23,056 nucleotides of DNA from Hungateiclostridiaceae bacterium UBA1305 (GCA_002307275.1 DBTX01000012.1:1-23056); one strand, 5' to 3'. Shown: positions 1 to 7,554, counted from the stretch's first letter. The notes: generated by a model not told the origin, from the letters alone. A program made the numbers and translations.

Positions 1-647
1 TGACTTCTATCATGATGGCAGCCAGCATGCTTTCAGACAACAGCATGGGTACGCTGAACGCAGAACAGCAGGAAGTGATCGAGGCGTTGAAGGAAGATGG
101 TGAAAAGCTGTCGATTCTTGTTAACGATTTGCTTGAATTGTCCCGGATAGAATCCGGTAAAGCGATTTATCAGTTTGAACCATGCCTGATCCATAATATC
201 GTCAGAAAGTCTGTCAATGAATTTAGTAATGCTGCTACGAGGAAGGGCGTGCGTCTGGTAATTGAACAGACGAAGGAATTGCCCCCTGTGTATGCGGATT
301 TTGATAAAATTAACTGGGTTATGAATAATTTGATAAATAATGCCTTGAAATTTACAGTCGCCGGCGATACAGTGACTATAGGCACAACACTTGAATTGCC
401 TGATGTGCAGATTTATGTAAAGGATACGGGGACAGGAATACTGCCGGAAAATATCGGACATGTCTTTGACAAGTTTTATCAGGTGAAAGGCAGTGAGGTG
501 GAAGTTCGCGGCACCGGACTGGGATTGTATGTATCGAAGGAAATAGTCAGAGCGCATCACGGAGAGATATGGGTCAGCAGTAAACCCGGTGAGGGAAGTA
601 CATTTACATTTTCGCTTCCAATATTTGATGCAGAGGTGGAGATATGA
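1..647 (+). CDS. Sensor histidine kinase, C-terminal part (5' end outside window)
   Basis: The reading frame is open from base 3 and enters the window just after the place where the phospho-acceptor histidine (H-box) should lie: the first residues, TSIMMAASML, look like the 'HE-KTPLTSI' region of HisKA domains. Counting from the ATG at base 12, the HATPase_c boxes are all present: N box NNLINNALKFT (105-115), G1 DTGTGI (138-143), F box FDKFYQV (152-158) and G2 GTGLGL (167-172). The visible part is therefore the end of the dimerisation helix plus a complete ATP-binding domain. Sensor and membrane regions are upstream and unseen. The stop overlaps the start of the response regulator (ATGA), so the two form a coupled two-component pair. 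The ATG at base 12 is internal, not the real start. The signal sensed cannot be inferred. Confidence 0.95.
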   Translation, partial: TSIMMAASMLSDNSMGTLNAEQQEVIEALKEDGEKLSILVNDLLELSRIESGKAIYQFEPCLIHNIVRKSVNEFSNAATRKGVRLVIEQTKELPPVYADFDKINWVMNNLINNALKFTVAGDTVTIGTTLELPDVQIYVKDTGTGILPENIGHVFDKFYQVKGSEVEVRGTGLGLYVSKEIVRAHHGEIWVSSKPGEGSTFTFSLPIFDAEVEI

Positions 648-1225
648 AAAAGGTTTTAGTAGCGGATGATACGAAAAATATACGGAATCTATTGATGAAA
701 TGCCTGCAGATGGAGGGGTATGAGGTTAAAACTGCAAATGATGGTAATGCAGCGAAGGAGATCCTGCTTAAGGAGGATTTTGATCTGGCGTTTATCGATA
801 TAAAAATGCCCTTCCTGAGCGGTACCGATGTCATCAGATCCATAAGAGAAATGGGGATCACAATACCGGTTATTGTTATTACGGCTTATGCGACAGTCAA
901 AAATGCGATCGATTGTACACAGATGGGGGCAGTAGCATATCTTCAAAAACCATTCACAGCGGATAAGATAAAAGCTGTTTTAAAAGAATACTTTGATGAG
1001 ACGCTCAAAGATTCAGAAAGTATTCAATACTCAATTACAGCGGCCAGGGACCTCATAGACAAAGGGGAGTTTTCCCAGGCTCTTCAACTGTTGCAAATCA
1101 TTCTTCCAAAAGACATAGCCAATCCGGAGATATATTTACTGTTAAGTAGAATATATTGTGGTCTTGGAAACAGTGATATGGAGAAAAAATTTTATCAGAC
1201 GTCCGGGATATTTTCAAAGCTCTAG
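644..1225 (+). CDS. Response regulator: receiver domain with helical, TPR-like tail, no DNA-binding domain
   Basis: The protein has 193 residues. Residues 1-120 form a canonical CheY-like receiver: acidic pair D8-D9, phospho-acceptor D52 in FIDIKMP, T80 in VITAYAT and K102 in LQKPF. Residues ~125-193 are not an OmpR, NarL, Fis or LytTR output domain. They read as amphipathic helices in a helix-turn-helix pair (AARDLIDKGEFSQALQLLQ, then EIYLLLSRIYCGLGN), like one to two TPR units. The output is therefore probably protein-protein contact rather than direct DNA binding. The ATGA overlap with the kinase stop and the upstream GAGGTGGAG support the start and indicate co-translation. The receiver call is secure; the TPR-like description is from pattern only. 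Confidence 0.93.
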   Translation: MKKVLVADDTKNIRNLLMKCLQMEGYEVKTANDGNAAKEILLKEDFDLAFIDIKMPFLSGTDVIRSIREMGITIPVIVITAYATVKNAIDCTQMGAVAYLQKPFTADKIKAVLKEYFDETLKDSESIQYSITAARDLIDKGEFSQALQLLQIILPKDIANPEIYLLLSRIYCGLGNSDMEKKFYQTSGIFSKL

Positions 1226-1252
1226 TAATAGATTATGATGTAGGACACCCTA

Positions 1253-1281
1253 TTGCTCTAATTTAATAATGCTGATAGAAT
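1253..1281 (+). promoter_or_regulatory. Putative promoter for the LtaS-like gene
   Basis: A TTGCTC -35-like hexamer (1253-1258) is followed after exactly 17 nt by TAGAAT (1276-1281), which carries a TGn extension just before it (TGA, 1273-1275). This gives a 5/6 match to the -10 and a weak -35 in an extended -10 context. It lies in the 123-nt gap after the response regulator and ~68 nt before the chosen TTG start, so the sulfatase-fold gene could be transcribed separately. Confidence 0.45.
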
Positions 1282-1348
1282 GTAGCTGGAAAAGCATACC
1301 ACAATTACTTTACAGTATTGTATGCAGGATAAACGGAGAGAAAAAATT

Positions 1349-3493
1349 TTGAAAAATCGGATTTTAAAAAAACCTGATTTAAAAAGGCTTGCAGGAAGCA
1401 TTAAATCAAAAAAGTCCTACAAGATAGTGGACAATTTATTAGCAAATTATTGGCTTTTATTCTTTTTTATCGCGTCTATTGCGTACCTTGAGCTACTATT
1501 CAGACTATGGATATTTAAAGGACTGAGTTTCGATTATATATTTCCGTTCTTGTTCGCATTTTCCGGTGGTTCGCTGCTGTTCCTCATTGTAGGCCTGATT
1601 CCGTCCAAAGCCTCGGAAATTATTTCTGCTGTGCTTTCCTTTTTATTAAGCTTGATTTATGCCGTACAGATCATATATTACTGCGTGTTCCATACGCCTC
1701 TTTCTCTTTTTTCCCTGGGCGGCGCCGGTGATGTAGTGCAGTTTTTCGATATCATCTTTGATACCGTACTAAGAAACGCAGTGGTGATGGTGCTTCTTTT
1801 TGCACCGCTGGCGCTGCTTATTTTGAGAAAAGGCAAGACCTTATTCGTTCCAATGAAACGGATAACGATGGCTTATGGCCTGCTGTTCTGTGTTGCCAGT
1901 TTTTCGCTTGCAATCATATGCGTCAGTCTGACGGGGGATGGGCCTGCCTCACAGAGCACTCTTTATTACAGGACTTCAAATCCTGATCTTTCAATTAATA
2001 AACTGGGACTTTTGACAACAATGCGGCTTGATTTTCAAAAGCTCGTTGCTGATTCACTGCAGAACAGTTTTGCAGGTGAAGCAGTCGCAGTAAGCAATAA
2101 AGAAGATGACAGCGGAGCAGCAACGGTTGATGAATGGCCTGAAGCCGAAGGATCCGGATCCGTCAGCATTAATCCAGGTTCAGGTACGGATAGCTCGACG
2201 GCGTCAGCCGGCACAAGCGGCTCCGGTAGTGCGGCGGATGCTGCAGTAACCCCGATGAAGCCGTTTAACACGATGAATATCGATTTTGATAAACTGCTGG
2301 CTGCCAGTGGTCAGGATGAGATCCTTTATGCAATGAACAAATACTTTTCAACAGTGAAGCCTACAGCCACAAACAAATATACGGGAATGTTCAAGGGGGA
2401 CAATCTCATATTGCTCACAGCCGAATCCTTTTCCCCCTATTTCATTACCCCGGAATTGACCCCGACGCTTTACAAAATGACGCATGAAGGCTTCGTATTT
2501 AATAACTTCTATAATCCGGTGTGGGGGGTCAGCACTTCTGACGGAGAATACGCAGCTTGTACAGGACTTATCCCCAAAAGCGGCGTCTGGAGCTTTATGA
2601 AATCTGCGGCGAATTATATGCCCTTTTGCATGGGAAACCAGTTCAGAAGCCTCGGGTATAAAACGACAGCATACCATGATCACACTTATACATATTATAG
2701 AAGAGACATCTCACACCCGAATATGGGATACGATTACAAGGGCTACGGAAATGGGCTGGTTGTGAAAAAGACCTGGCCGGAGTCCGATCTGGAGATGATC
2801 AATGTCACAGCGGGCGACTTTACTGCGGATAAGCCCTTTCATGTCTATTACATGACTGTTAGCGGGCACATGAATTACAACTTTTCCGGCAACTACATGG
2901 CAGCAAAGAATAAGGCGCTCGTGGCTAATCTGCCCTATTCAGACTCTTCAAAAGCTTACATCGCCTGCAATCTTGAGTTGGAAGCCGCTATGAAGGCAAT
3001 GCTTGAAAAACTCGAGGCTGCAGGTATAGCGGATAAAACGGTTATTTCCTTGAGCGGCGATCATTATCCGTATGGCCTTCCCAGGGAATGTATTGATGAG
3101 TTGGCGGGACACAAGGTGGAAGAAAATTTTGAATTGTACAAAAGCACAATGATTCTCTGGAAAAAAGGAATGGATGCAGTTGTTGTAGACAAACCCTGCG
3201 CCAGCCTTGACAGGATCCCTACCCTGTCCAATCTTTTTGGACTTGAGTACGATTCGCGGCTGATGATGGGTTCCGATATCCTCTCTGATGCGCCTTCGCT
3301 TGTGATTTTCTCCAATCGCAGTTGGATAACCGACAGGGCGCGGTACAATACTGTTACGGATAAAGTTGAATTTTTTGATGGGACGGAAAGCGATAAAGCT
3401 TATATTAAAACAGTCAACAGGATAGTCGCCGATAAATTCAAATATTCTGCGAAGATCCTGGAAACGGATTATTACGGTAAAATATTGAAGTAA
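1349..3493 (+). CDS. LtaS-like membrane phosphoglycerol/phosphoethanolamine transferase (sulfatase fold)
   Basis: I place the start at TTG 1349, which has GGAGAG 8 nt upstream; the in-frame ATG at 1322 lacks a ribosome site. The product is ~714 residues. Five hydrophobic segments (about 33-57, 63-85, 90-113, 141-160, 173-194) form the membrane part. A Ser/Gly/Asp-rich linker (~250-300) leads to an extracellular alkaline-phosphatase-like domain. Residues matching the LtaS catalytic set are E359 (LLTAES), T396 (STSDGEY, nucleophile position), H507 (VSGHMNY) and D571-H572 (LSGDHYP). Family members move glycerol-phosphate or ethanolamine-phosphate onto cell-envelope glycolipids or polysaccharides. 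No lipoteichoic acid genes are adjacent, so the acceptor is open. The linker is longer than I expect for LtaS itself. It probably acts at the outer face of the membrane. Confidence 0.88.
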   Translation: MKNRILKKPDLKRLAGSIKSKKSYKIVDNLLANYWLLFFFIASIAYLELLFRLWIFKGLSFDYIFPFLFAFSGGSLLFLIVGLIPSKASEIISAVLSFLLSLIYAVQIIYYCVFHTPLSLFSLGGAGDVVQFFDIIFDTVLRNAVVMVLLFAPLALLILRKGKTLFVPMKRITMAYGLLFCVASFSLAIICVSLTGDGPASQSTLYYRTSNPDLSINKLGLLTTMRLDFQKLVADSLQNSFAGEAVAVSNKEDDSGAATVDEWPEAEGSGSVSINPGSGTDSSTASAGTSGSGSAADAAVTPMKPFNTMNIDFDKLLAASGQDEILYAMNKYFSTVKPTATNKYTGMFKGDNLILLTAESFSPYFITPELTPTLYKMTHEGFVFNNFYNPVWGVSTSDGEYAACTGLIPKSGVWSFMKSAANYMPFCMGNQFRSLGYKTTAYHDHTYTYYRRDISHPNMGYDYKGYGNGLVVKKTWPESDLEMINVTAGDFTADKPFHVYYMTVSGHMNYNFSGNYMAAKNKALVANLPYSDSSKAYIACNLELEAAMKAMLEKLEAAGIADKTVISLSGDHYPYGLPRECIDELAGHKVEENFELYKSTMILWKKGMDAVVVDKPCASLDRIPTLSNLFGLEYDSRLMMGSDILSDAPSLVIFSNRSWITDRARYNTVTDKVEFFDGTESDKAYIKTVNRIVADKFKYSAKILETDYYGKILK

Positions 3494-3582
3494 AGAGCTA
3501 TAGTGACCAGGCCATGTACAAAAGACAACGGACACTTCTGGGGGACCTCAATGCAGCTATTTGTTAAAGACAGAAGTTTTAA

Positions 3583-3966
3583 TTCATCCATGCTATCACT
3601 TGTGGCGTTGTGCTGATATTCCTGTTGAAATATGATGTTAAAATTCGTTTCAGACTGCCAATGCTCAAGTCCTTTGACAGGTATATCATGGCAAATTATT
3701 TGAAGATCGGCGCTCCTGTCATTTTAAGCGATTTGCTTCTGGCCCTTGGAATGAATATGCTTTCTGCAATCATGGGAAGAATGGGTTCGGATATGGTGGC
3801 AGCCAACTCAATCGCCAATGTGGTCTGGCAGCTTACCACCATAATGCTGATGGGCGTTGCGAGCGCGAGCGGAGCGGTGACCGGAAATACGGTAGGCGTC
3901 GGTGAATTCGAAAAAGCGCAGCAATATGGAGTGACTTTTGTGATAATGTCAATTTGCATAGGAGCT
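3583..3966 (+). pseudogene. Remnant of a MATE-family multidrug exporter (second-half fragment)
   Basis: This frame, open after a stop at 3580-3582, encodes a stretch typical of the middle of MATE exporters: a cytoplasmic loop LLKYDVKIRFRLPML, then a helix rich in APVILSDLLLALGMNML, MGRMGSDMVAANSI and VASASGAVTGNTVG. About 125 residues are recognisable; a full MATE protein has ~440-460. The first half is absent, with only the LtaS-like gene's 3' flank upstream. Similarity ends abruptly near 3966, just before the MocR gene's stop codon; the remaining residues to the stop at 4032 are antisense of MocR. A GTG at 3610 could start translation but no good ribosome site precedes it. It is best read as a decayed gene truncated at both sides. 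Confidence 0.72.
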
Positions 3967-3981
3967 TCTGAAAAAAGTGGA

Positions 3982-5415
3982 TCAGAAGAGTTTCACAGCC
4001 GGATCAGGCTGATTGAAAATTTTACCAAGTAATAGGACATCTGCCTGAATATCTTCAGGATCCAGATGGCCGTAGCCAAGGAGAAGCTTGTCGGTATGTC
4101 TGCCTTTATGAATGCAGTGGGTTTCGATCGTCTGCAGGTAGATCCCGTTTTCTTTACATTTTTGCAGAAAGCTTTTATTGAAATCACAACCGATAAATTC
4201 AACAGCCAAATGAAGCCCTGCAGCATCCCCCCAAATTCGATGCATCCTCCCGAATTCCTTATCCAGTGCCTGAAGCAGCGCTTGCCTTCTATGTCCGTAA
4301 AGCCTGCGCATCTGCTGTATATGCCGGTCAAACCTGCGTGAATGCATGAACTCTGCGAGTGTCGCCTGCTCAAAAGGCGGATTTTGCACATCCGTGTGAA
4401 TGCGCAGGTAACGCCATCGGCTTTGAAGTTCTCGAGGCAGGATAACATAGCCGATCCTGAGTGACGGGAAAATTATTTTACTGAAGGTGCCGACATAAAT
4501 GACCCTGTCAGGGTCCATTGAATGCAGTGGAGCGACAGGGGTGCCGACATACCGGAATTCACTGTCATAATCATCTTCAATGATATAAGCTTTATGTTCC
4601 TCCGCATAGTGTATCAATTCAGTACGGCGGCCTGCGGTAAGTATCCCGCCGAGTGGAAACTGATGCGAGGGGGTGACATATACCGCTTTTGAATGCAGGC
4701 TTTCCAGAAAGCCCGTCCTCAAACCATGTTCATCAACAGGGACAGGGATTACCTTGAAGCCTCTGTTCTTTAGTGCACGCAGCATGCCGGTATGACACGG
4801 GTCCTCTACAATGATCTCACCAGAGTCGGTAAAAAGCAGTTCCGACAGCAGGTGCAGAGCATGTGTAGCTCCGGCGGTTATGAACACTTCTTCAGGATTT
4901 ATATCCATCCCCCTGCTTCTGAACAGCCATGCAGCAATCTCCGCCCGGAGGGACAAGAGGCCTTCGGGCCCCGTATAACCCCATTGCTCGGGTGAAAGCT
5001 GCTCAGATGCCTTATGCATCAGCTGCAGCCATTGATGCATGGGAAATTTATGTAAATCGGGGAGACCTGTACGGAAATCGGCCTTTATGCCGCAAGCCGG
5101 TCTGTCATTCTCTGAAGCCGCTGCACCGGACTTTTTATCCAATATCTCCGACCGACGCACAATGTCCAGCTGCACACCCTGCGCAACGCGGGTCGGGGAA
5201 CCCTGACGGCTTTCTATGAATGCTTCAGCCAAAAGCATATCGTAGGCTTCACAGACTGTATTGCGTGAAACCGCAAGCTGTGCTGCAAGCTCACGCGTAG
5301 ACGGAAGTGCCTCGCCGGATTTCACCCGTCCATCCATGATCCGGCTGCGGAATGTGCTGTATATCTGTCGTGACAGCGTAATTTCGCTATTGTGCTGTAA
5401 TTCGATCCCCCACAT
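3982..5415 (-). CDS. MocR-family (GntR plus class I aminotransferase-like) transcriptional regulator
   Basis: The protein has 477 residues. The N-terminal winged helix-turn-helix (about 10-78) contains the GntR hallmark LPSTRELAAQLAVSRNTVCEAY. A linker follows, then a type I PLP fold (about 110-470). PLP-site features are visible: the TPSHQFPLGG loop (248-257), the IIEDDYDSEFRY segment (278-289) and the Schiff-base lysine K313 in GTFSKIIFPSLRIGY with R320. Such regulators bind PLP, often with an amine or amino-acid ligand, and control a divergent target. The start has GGAGGAAGC just upstream. The gene is divergent from the DMT transporter (184-nt gap), so that transporter is the obvious target. 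Its 3' end abuts the MATE remnant. The effector cannot be told; known MocR ligands include GABA, PLP and taurine. Confidence 0.93.
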   Translation of the reverse strand: MWGIELQHNSEITLSRQIYSTFRSRIMDGRVKSGEALPSTRELAAQLAVSRNTVCEAYDMLLAEAFIESRQGSPTRVAQGVQLDIVRRSEILDKKSGAAASENDRPACGIKADFRTGLPDLHKFPMHQWLQLMHKASEQLSPEQWGYTGPEGLLSLRAEIAAWLFRSRGMDINPEEVFITAGATHALHLLSELLFTDSGEIIVEDPCHTGMLRALKNRGFKVIPVPVDEHGLRTGFLESLHSKAVYVTPSHQFPLGGILTAGRRTELIHYAEEHKAYIIEDDYDSEFRYVGTPVAPLHSMDPDRVIYVGTFSKIIFPSLRIGYVILPRELQSRWRYLRIHTDVQNPPFEQATLAEFMHSRRFDRHIQQMRRLYGHRRQALLQALDKEFGRMHRIWGDAAGLHLAVEFIGCDFNKSFLQKCKENGIYLQTIETHCIHKGRHTDKLLLGYGHLDPEDIQADVLLLGKIFNQPDPAVKLF

Positions 5416-5425
5416 GCTTCCTCCA

Positions 5426-5473
5426 ACTGGTATGGTTAAAATAGATTTTATGTGGCACTTTTAGAGTACCAGT
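5426..5473. promoter_or_regulatory. Candidate MocR operator: inverted ACTGGTA / TACCAGT half-sites
   Basis: In the gap between MocR and the DMT gene, ACTGGTA (5426-5432) and its exact inverse TACCAGT (5467-5473) sit 34 nt apart, about four helical turns centre to centre. A TAAAAT -10-like hexamer for the MocR gene (minus strand, 5450-5445) lies between them. A related ATGGTAT lies at 5568-5574, over the DMT promoter. Widely spaced half-sites in the shared promoter are typical of MocR proteins. Assignment as operator is inference. Confidence 0.4.
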
Positions 5474-5568
5474 ATTTTTATTATCATATCATTATCAGGT
5501 AGTTTAATCCAGAAAATGATGCGAAAATGCAGAAAATCAAGATAGTTAAAGAAGTAAAAGGAACAAAA

Positions 5569-5577
5569 TGGTATAAA
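5569..5577 (+). promoter_or_regulatory. Putative extended -10 promoter for the DMT transporter
   Basis: TGGTATAAA gives a TGn extension plus a TATAAA -10, ~22 nt before the ATG at 5600. No good -35 is present at 17-18 nt, which fits a promoter needing an activator such as the divergent MocR protein. The leader would be very short, so another start point further upstream is possible. Confidence 0.3.
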
Positions 5578-5599
5578 CGGTAAAAATGGAGGAACACGG

Positions 5600-6553
5600 A
5601 TGGAAAGAATGAAAGGGGCGTTTTGTCTGACCGGAGCATTTGTTCTGGCAGGCTCGTCAGTAGTCGCAGCACGCTTTGTCTCGGGTAGTCTGGGACCATT
5701 TACAATTGCCGCGGTAAGTCTGCTTTTTGCGTCGATATGCCTGTTGATTGTCTGCGGCCGAAAGCTGAAGAAAACAATTACGAAAATGAAATTGGGTGAT
5801 TGGCTGGCACTTTTGATGCAGGCTGTTTTTGGAATATTTCTGTTCAGGCTGTTTCTGCTCCAGGGACTTACACGGACCAGCACCGGTGAAGCAGGTATAC
5901 TGACGGGAGCGACACCTGCGATTACCTCTTTGCTGGCAGTCATTTTCCTCAGGGAGGCCTTGTATAAGTCAAGGATTGCCGGTCTCTGCATCACCATAGC
6001 CGGGATATTGCTGCTGCAGGGCTTGCTGCTCCCCGGAGGTAATCTGGATTCAAGTCATTTTGCGGGAAATATGCTGGTATTGTGTGCTGCTTCCTGCGAG
6101 TCTCTTTTTAATATACTCTCACGCTTTAGCTTTATCAGAGCCGGCTGTAGAAAGTCTGAGATTGATCCTTTACTACAGACTGCACTCGTGTCGATTATCG
6201 CATTTATGCTTTGCCTGATTCCCGCTGTTCTTGAAAATCCGATTCAGCCGCTGAGCAGATTGGATTGGAGTCAGTGGTTTGCATTAGTATGGTATGGTGT
6301 AGTCGTCACTGCACTTGCATTTTATTTCTGGTATGCCGGTATCAAACGCTGCGAGGCATCCGTTGCCGCCATATTTTCGGGAATGATGCCATTTACGGCT
6401 CTTCTGCTGTCGGTGATCCTGCTGGGCGAAAGACCGGTATGGCAGCAATATCTTGGCGGTTTTATGGTAATGGCCGGGATGGTCATATCCGGTTTGAAGC
6501 AGAAAGTCAATGTGAAGGCAGCTTTGATCGAACAGGAACGAAGTTGTTTGTAA
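5600..6553 (+). CDS. DMT-superfamily (EamA-type) exporter
   Basis: The protein has 317 residues and is dominated by hydrophobic segments consistent with ten transmembrane helices in two EamA repeats (roughly 5-145 and 150-300). Typical EamA signatures are GEAGILTGATPAITSLLAVIF near the end of repeat one and VAAIFSGMMPFTALLLSVILLGE in repeat two, each followed by the conserved E-x-hydrophobic run and a small G-rich helix. A GGAGGA site lies 7 nt before the ATG. Members usually export amino acids, amines or metabolites across the cytoplasmic membrane, but substrate cannot be predicted from sequence. The divergent MocR regulator suggests an amine or amino-acid-related substrate and ligand-dependent expression. 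Length and membrane pattern look intact. Confidence 0.9.
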   Translation: MERMKGAFCLTGAFVLAGSSVVAARFVSGSLGPFTIAAVSLLFASICLLIVCGRKLKKTITKMKLGDWLALLMQAVFGIFLFRLFLLQGLTRTSTGEAGILTGATPAITSLLAVIFLREALYKSRIAGLCITIAGILLLQGLLLPGGNLDSSHFAGNMLVLCAASCESLFNILSRFSFIRAGCRKSEIDPLLQTALVSIIAFMLCLIPAVLENPIQPLSRLDWSQWFALVWYGVVVTALAFYFWYAGIKRCEASVAAIFSGMMPFTALLLSVILLGERPVWQQYLGGFMVMAGMVISGLKQKVNVKAALIEQERSCL

Positions 6554-6581
6554 GGCTGCTGATTTATGTTAAGATGATAGC

Positions 6582-6671
6582 ATGATCCAGTATCAGTATC
6601 GGCTGTTCCCGGAACTTGAGCCAGTTGACCCGGAAGCGGGAATTGAGAAATTGGATGATGATGAATTATGA
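6582..6671 (+). CDS. Possible 29-residue acidic peptide
   Basis: An ATG at 6582 opens a 29-codon frame ending at TGA 6669-6671. The product begins MIQYQYRLFPELEPVDPEAG and ends in an acidic DDDEL tail. No convincing ribosome site precedes it (only AAGATGAT), and I recognise no family. It starts 28 nt after the DMT stop, so it could be co-transcribed, be a remnant of a larger gene's end, or be chance. Its last codons overlap the inverted repeat at 6668-6697. Confidence 0.22.
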   Translation: MIQYQYRLFPELEPVDPEAGIEKLDDDEL

Positions 6672-6697
6672 ACATGACATACAGTCGTCATGTTCAT
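6668..6697. repeat. Perfect 11-bp inverted repeat (hairpin or operator)
   Basis: ATGAACATGAC (6668-6678) and GTCATGTTCAT (6687-6697) are exact reverse complements around an 8-nt loop. No T-tract follows, so it is a poor intrinsic terminator. Processing site, operator or transcript-end stem are all possible. It lies 115 nt after the DMT gene. Confidence 0.5.
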
Positions 6698-6719
6698 TGT
6701 GATATATTAATCGTTGTAT

Positions 6720-6767
6720 AGATAAGCGTAAAGAAGTTTTATGTTATCATCTTTTTTACACTTATCT
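6720..6767. repeat. Long near-perfect inverted repeat (17-nt arms)
   Basis: Arms AGATAAGCGTAAAGAAG (6720-6736) and CTTTTTTACACTTATCT (6751-6767) pair over 17 positions with one C/A mismatch and one G-T pair, around a 14-nt loop. The region before the AlkZ-like gene (6554-6870) otherwise holds only the small ORF and the 6668-6697 repeat. The T-run is inside the stem rather than after it. It may be a regulator site for the downstream gene, an atypical terminator or a small palindromic element. Confidence 0.5.
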
Positions 6768-6870
6768 TACATACAGCACTCTGATACAAAAAAATAATTA
6801 TTCCTTAATATAAATTTCTTTTACAACATATGCAGCTTCAAATCTTAAGCTTATGCAGGAGGTATATATG

Positions 6871-7554
6871 ATGCAGCTTCTACGGTATGAAGAATTTCTG
6901 GGCAGAGTGGATGAGCTTGGCTTTATGGCGTTTTCGAATATATTGGAGGGGCTTCCTTCCTTGTCGTCTGAAACCCCTGAGCAGATATGGCATACCGGCG
7001 ATCCGGAAACTGATCCCTGGCGCTGGAAGGACAGGGCTGCGGAAGAAAAGCGCATGGCTTTCGGCTGCATCCTCGGTGGAAATAAGGGCTTTGTTTCTTC
7101 ACGGATGTATCCTTTATTCCATGCTGCCTGTCACCCCCGGCAATCCATGGAGGAGAGGCGTTATGACGGTCTTGTCAGTCAGACGGTATGGGAGCTGTGG
7201 AAGCTGTTTGAAGACAGGAAGGTCCTTGATACCGGTGAAATAAGAAGGCTTATGGGTGTAAATAAGAAAAAGGGCGCCGGCAGGGTTGACACCGCTATCA
7301 GTGAATTACAGCAGTATTACTATATCACTGTAGCAGGCAGCAGACAGAAAACCGACAAATCAGGCATGCCTTATGGCTGGCACGTAAATGTGTACAACAA
7401 GGTGGAGGATTGGGTGCCTGAATCCTGGCTGGTGGGATGTCATTCCATCAAAAGCGAGGATGCTGTGGAAGAGATACTGGATGCCGGCACTGCCGCCTTT
7501 AATGGAATTGACAGGGCAAGGCTTGCAAAGGTATTGGGACTGCCGGAAATATAA
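6871..7554 (+). CDS. AlkZ-related (winged-helix DNA-glycosylase-like) protein of unknown activity
   Basis: The protein has ~228 residues. The start is ATG 6871 (ATG 6868 is also possible): AGGAGG at 6857-6862 is 8 nt upstream, while the earlier ATG at 6853 lies before that ribosome site. The segment ETPEQIWHTGDPETDPWRWKDRAAEEKRMAFGCILGGNKGFVS resembles proteins that databases call 'AlkZ-related' in Clostridia. The middle (about 100-160) looks like a winged-helix region with a basic turn, GVNKKKGAGRVD. AlkZ/YcaQ enzymes unhook DNA crosslinks, but this protein is shorter than AlkZ (~400 residues) and I do not see the QxQ-type catalytic motif, so enzymatic activity should not be assumed. It stands alone; no repair genes are nearby. 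The family name is from memory. Confidence 0.7.
   Translation: MQLLRYEEFLGRVDELGFMAFSNILEGLPSLSSETPEQIWHTGDPETDPWRWKDRAAEEKRMAFGCILGGNKGFVSSRMYPLFHAACHPRQSMEERRYDGLVSQTVWELWKLFEDRKVLDTGEIRRLMGVNKKKGAGRVDTAISELQQYYYITVAGSRQKTDKSGMPYGWHVNVYNKVEDWVPESWLVGCHSIKSEDAVEEILDAGTAAFNGIDRARLAKVLGLPEI

Noticed and set aside
33..560. 175-codon minus-strand frame opposite the histidine kinase
   Set aside because: It is antisense to a frame with all kinase boxes, has no ribosome site and no recognisable domain.
2948..3535. 195-codon minus-strand frame opposite the LtaS-like gene
   Set aside because: Antisense to the catalytic domain; composition (many Arg, His, Phe, Ile) is that of a shadow frame.
4066..4341. 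Plus-strand frame opposite the MocR gene
   Set aside because: Antisense of a well-supported PLP-fold coding region; no ribosome site.
5461..5997. 178-codon minus-strand frame overlapping the DMT start
   Set aside because: Opposite strand of a clear membrane transporter; would also cover the shared promoter region.
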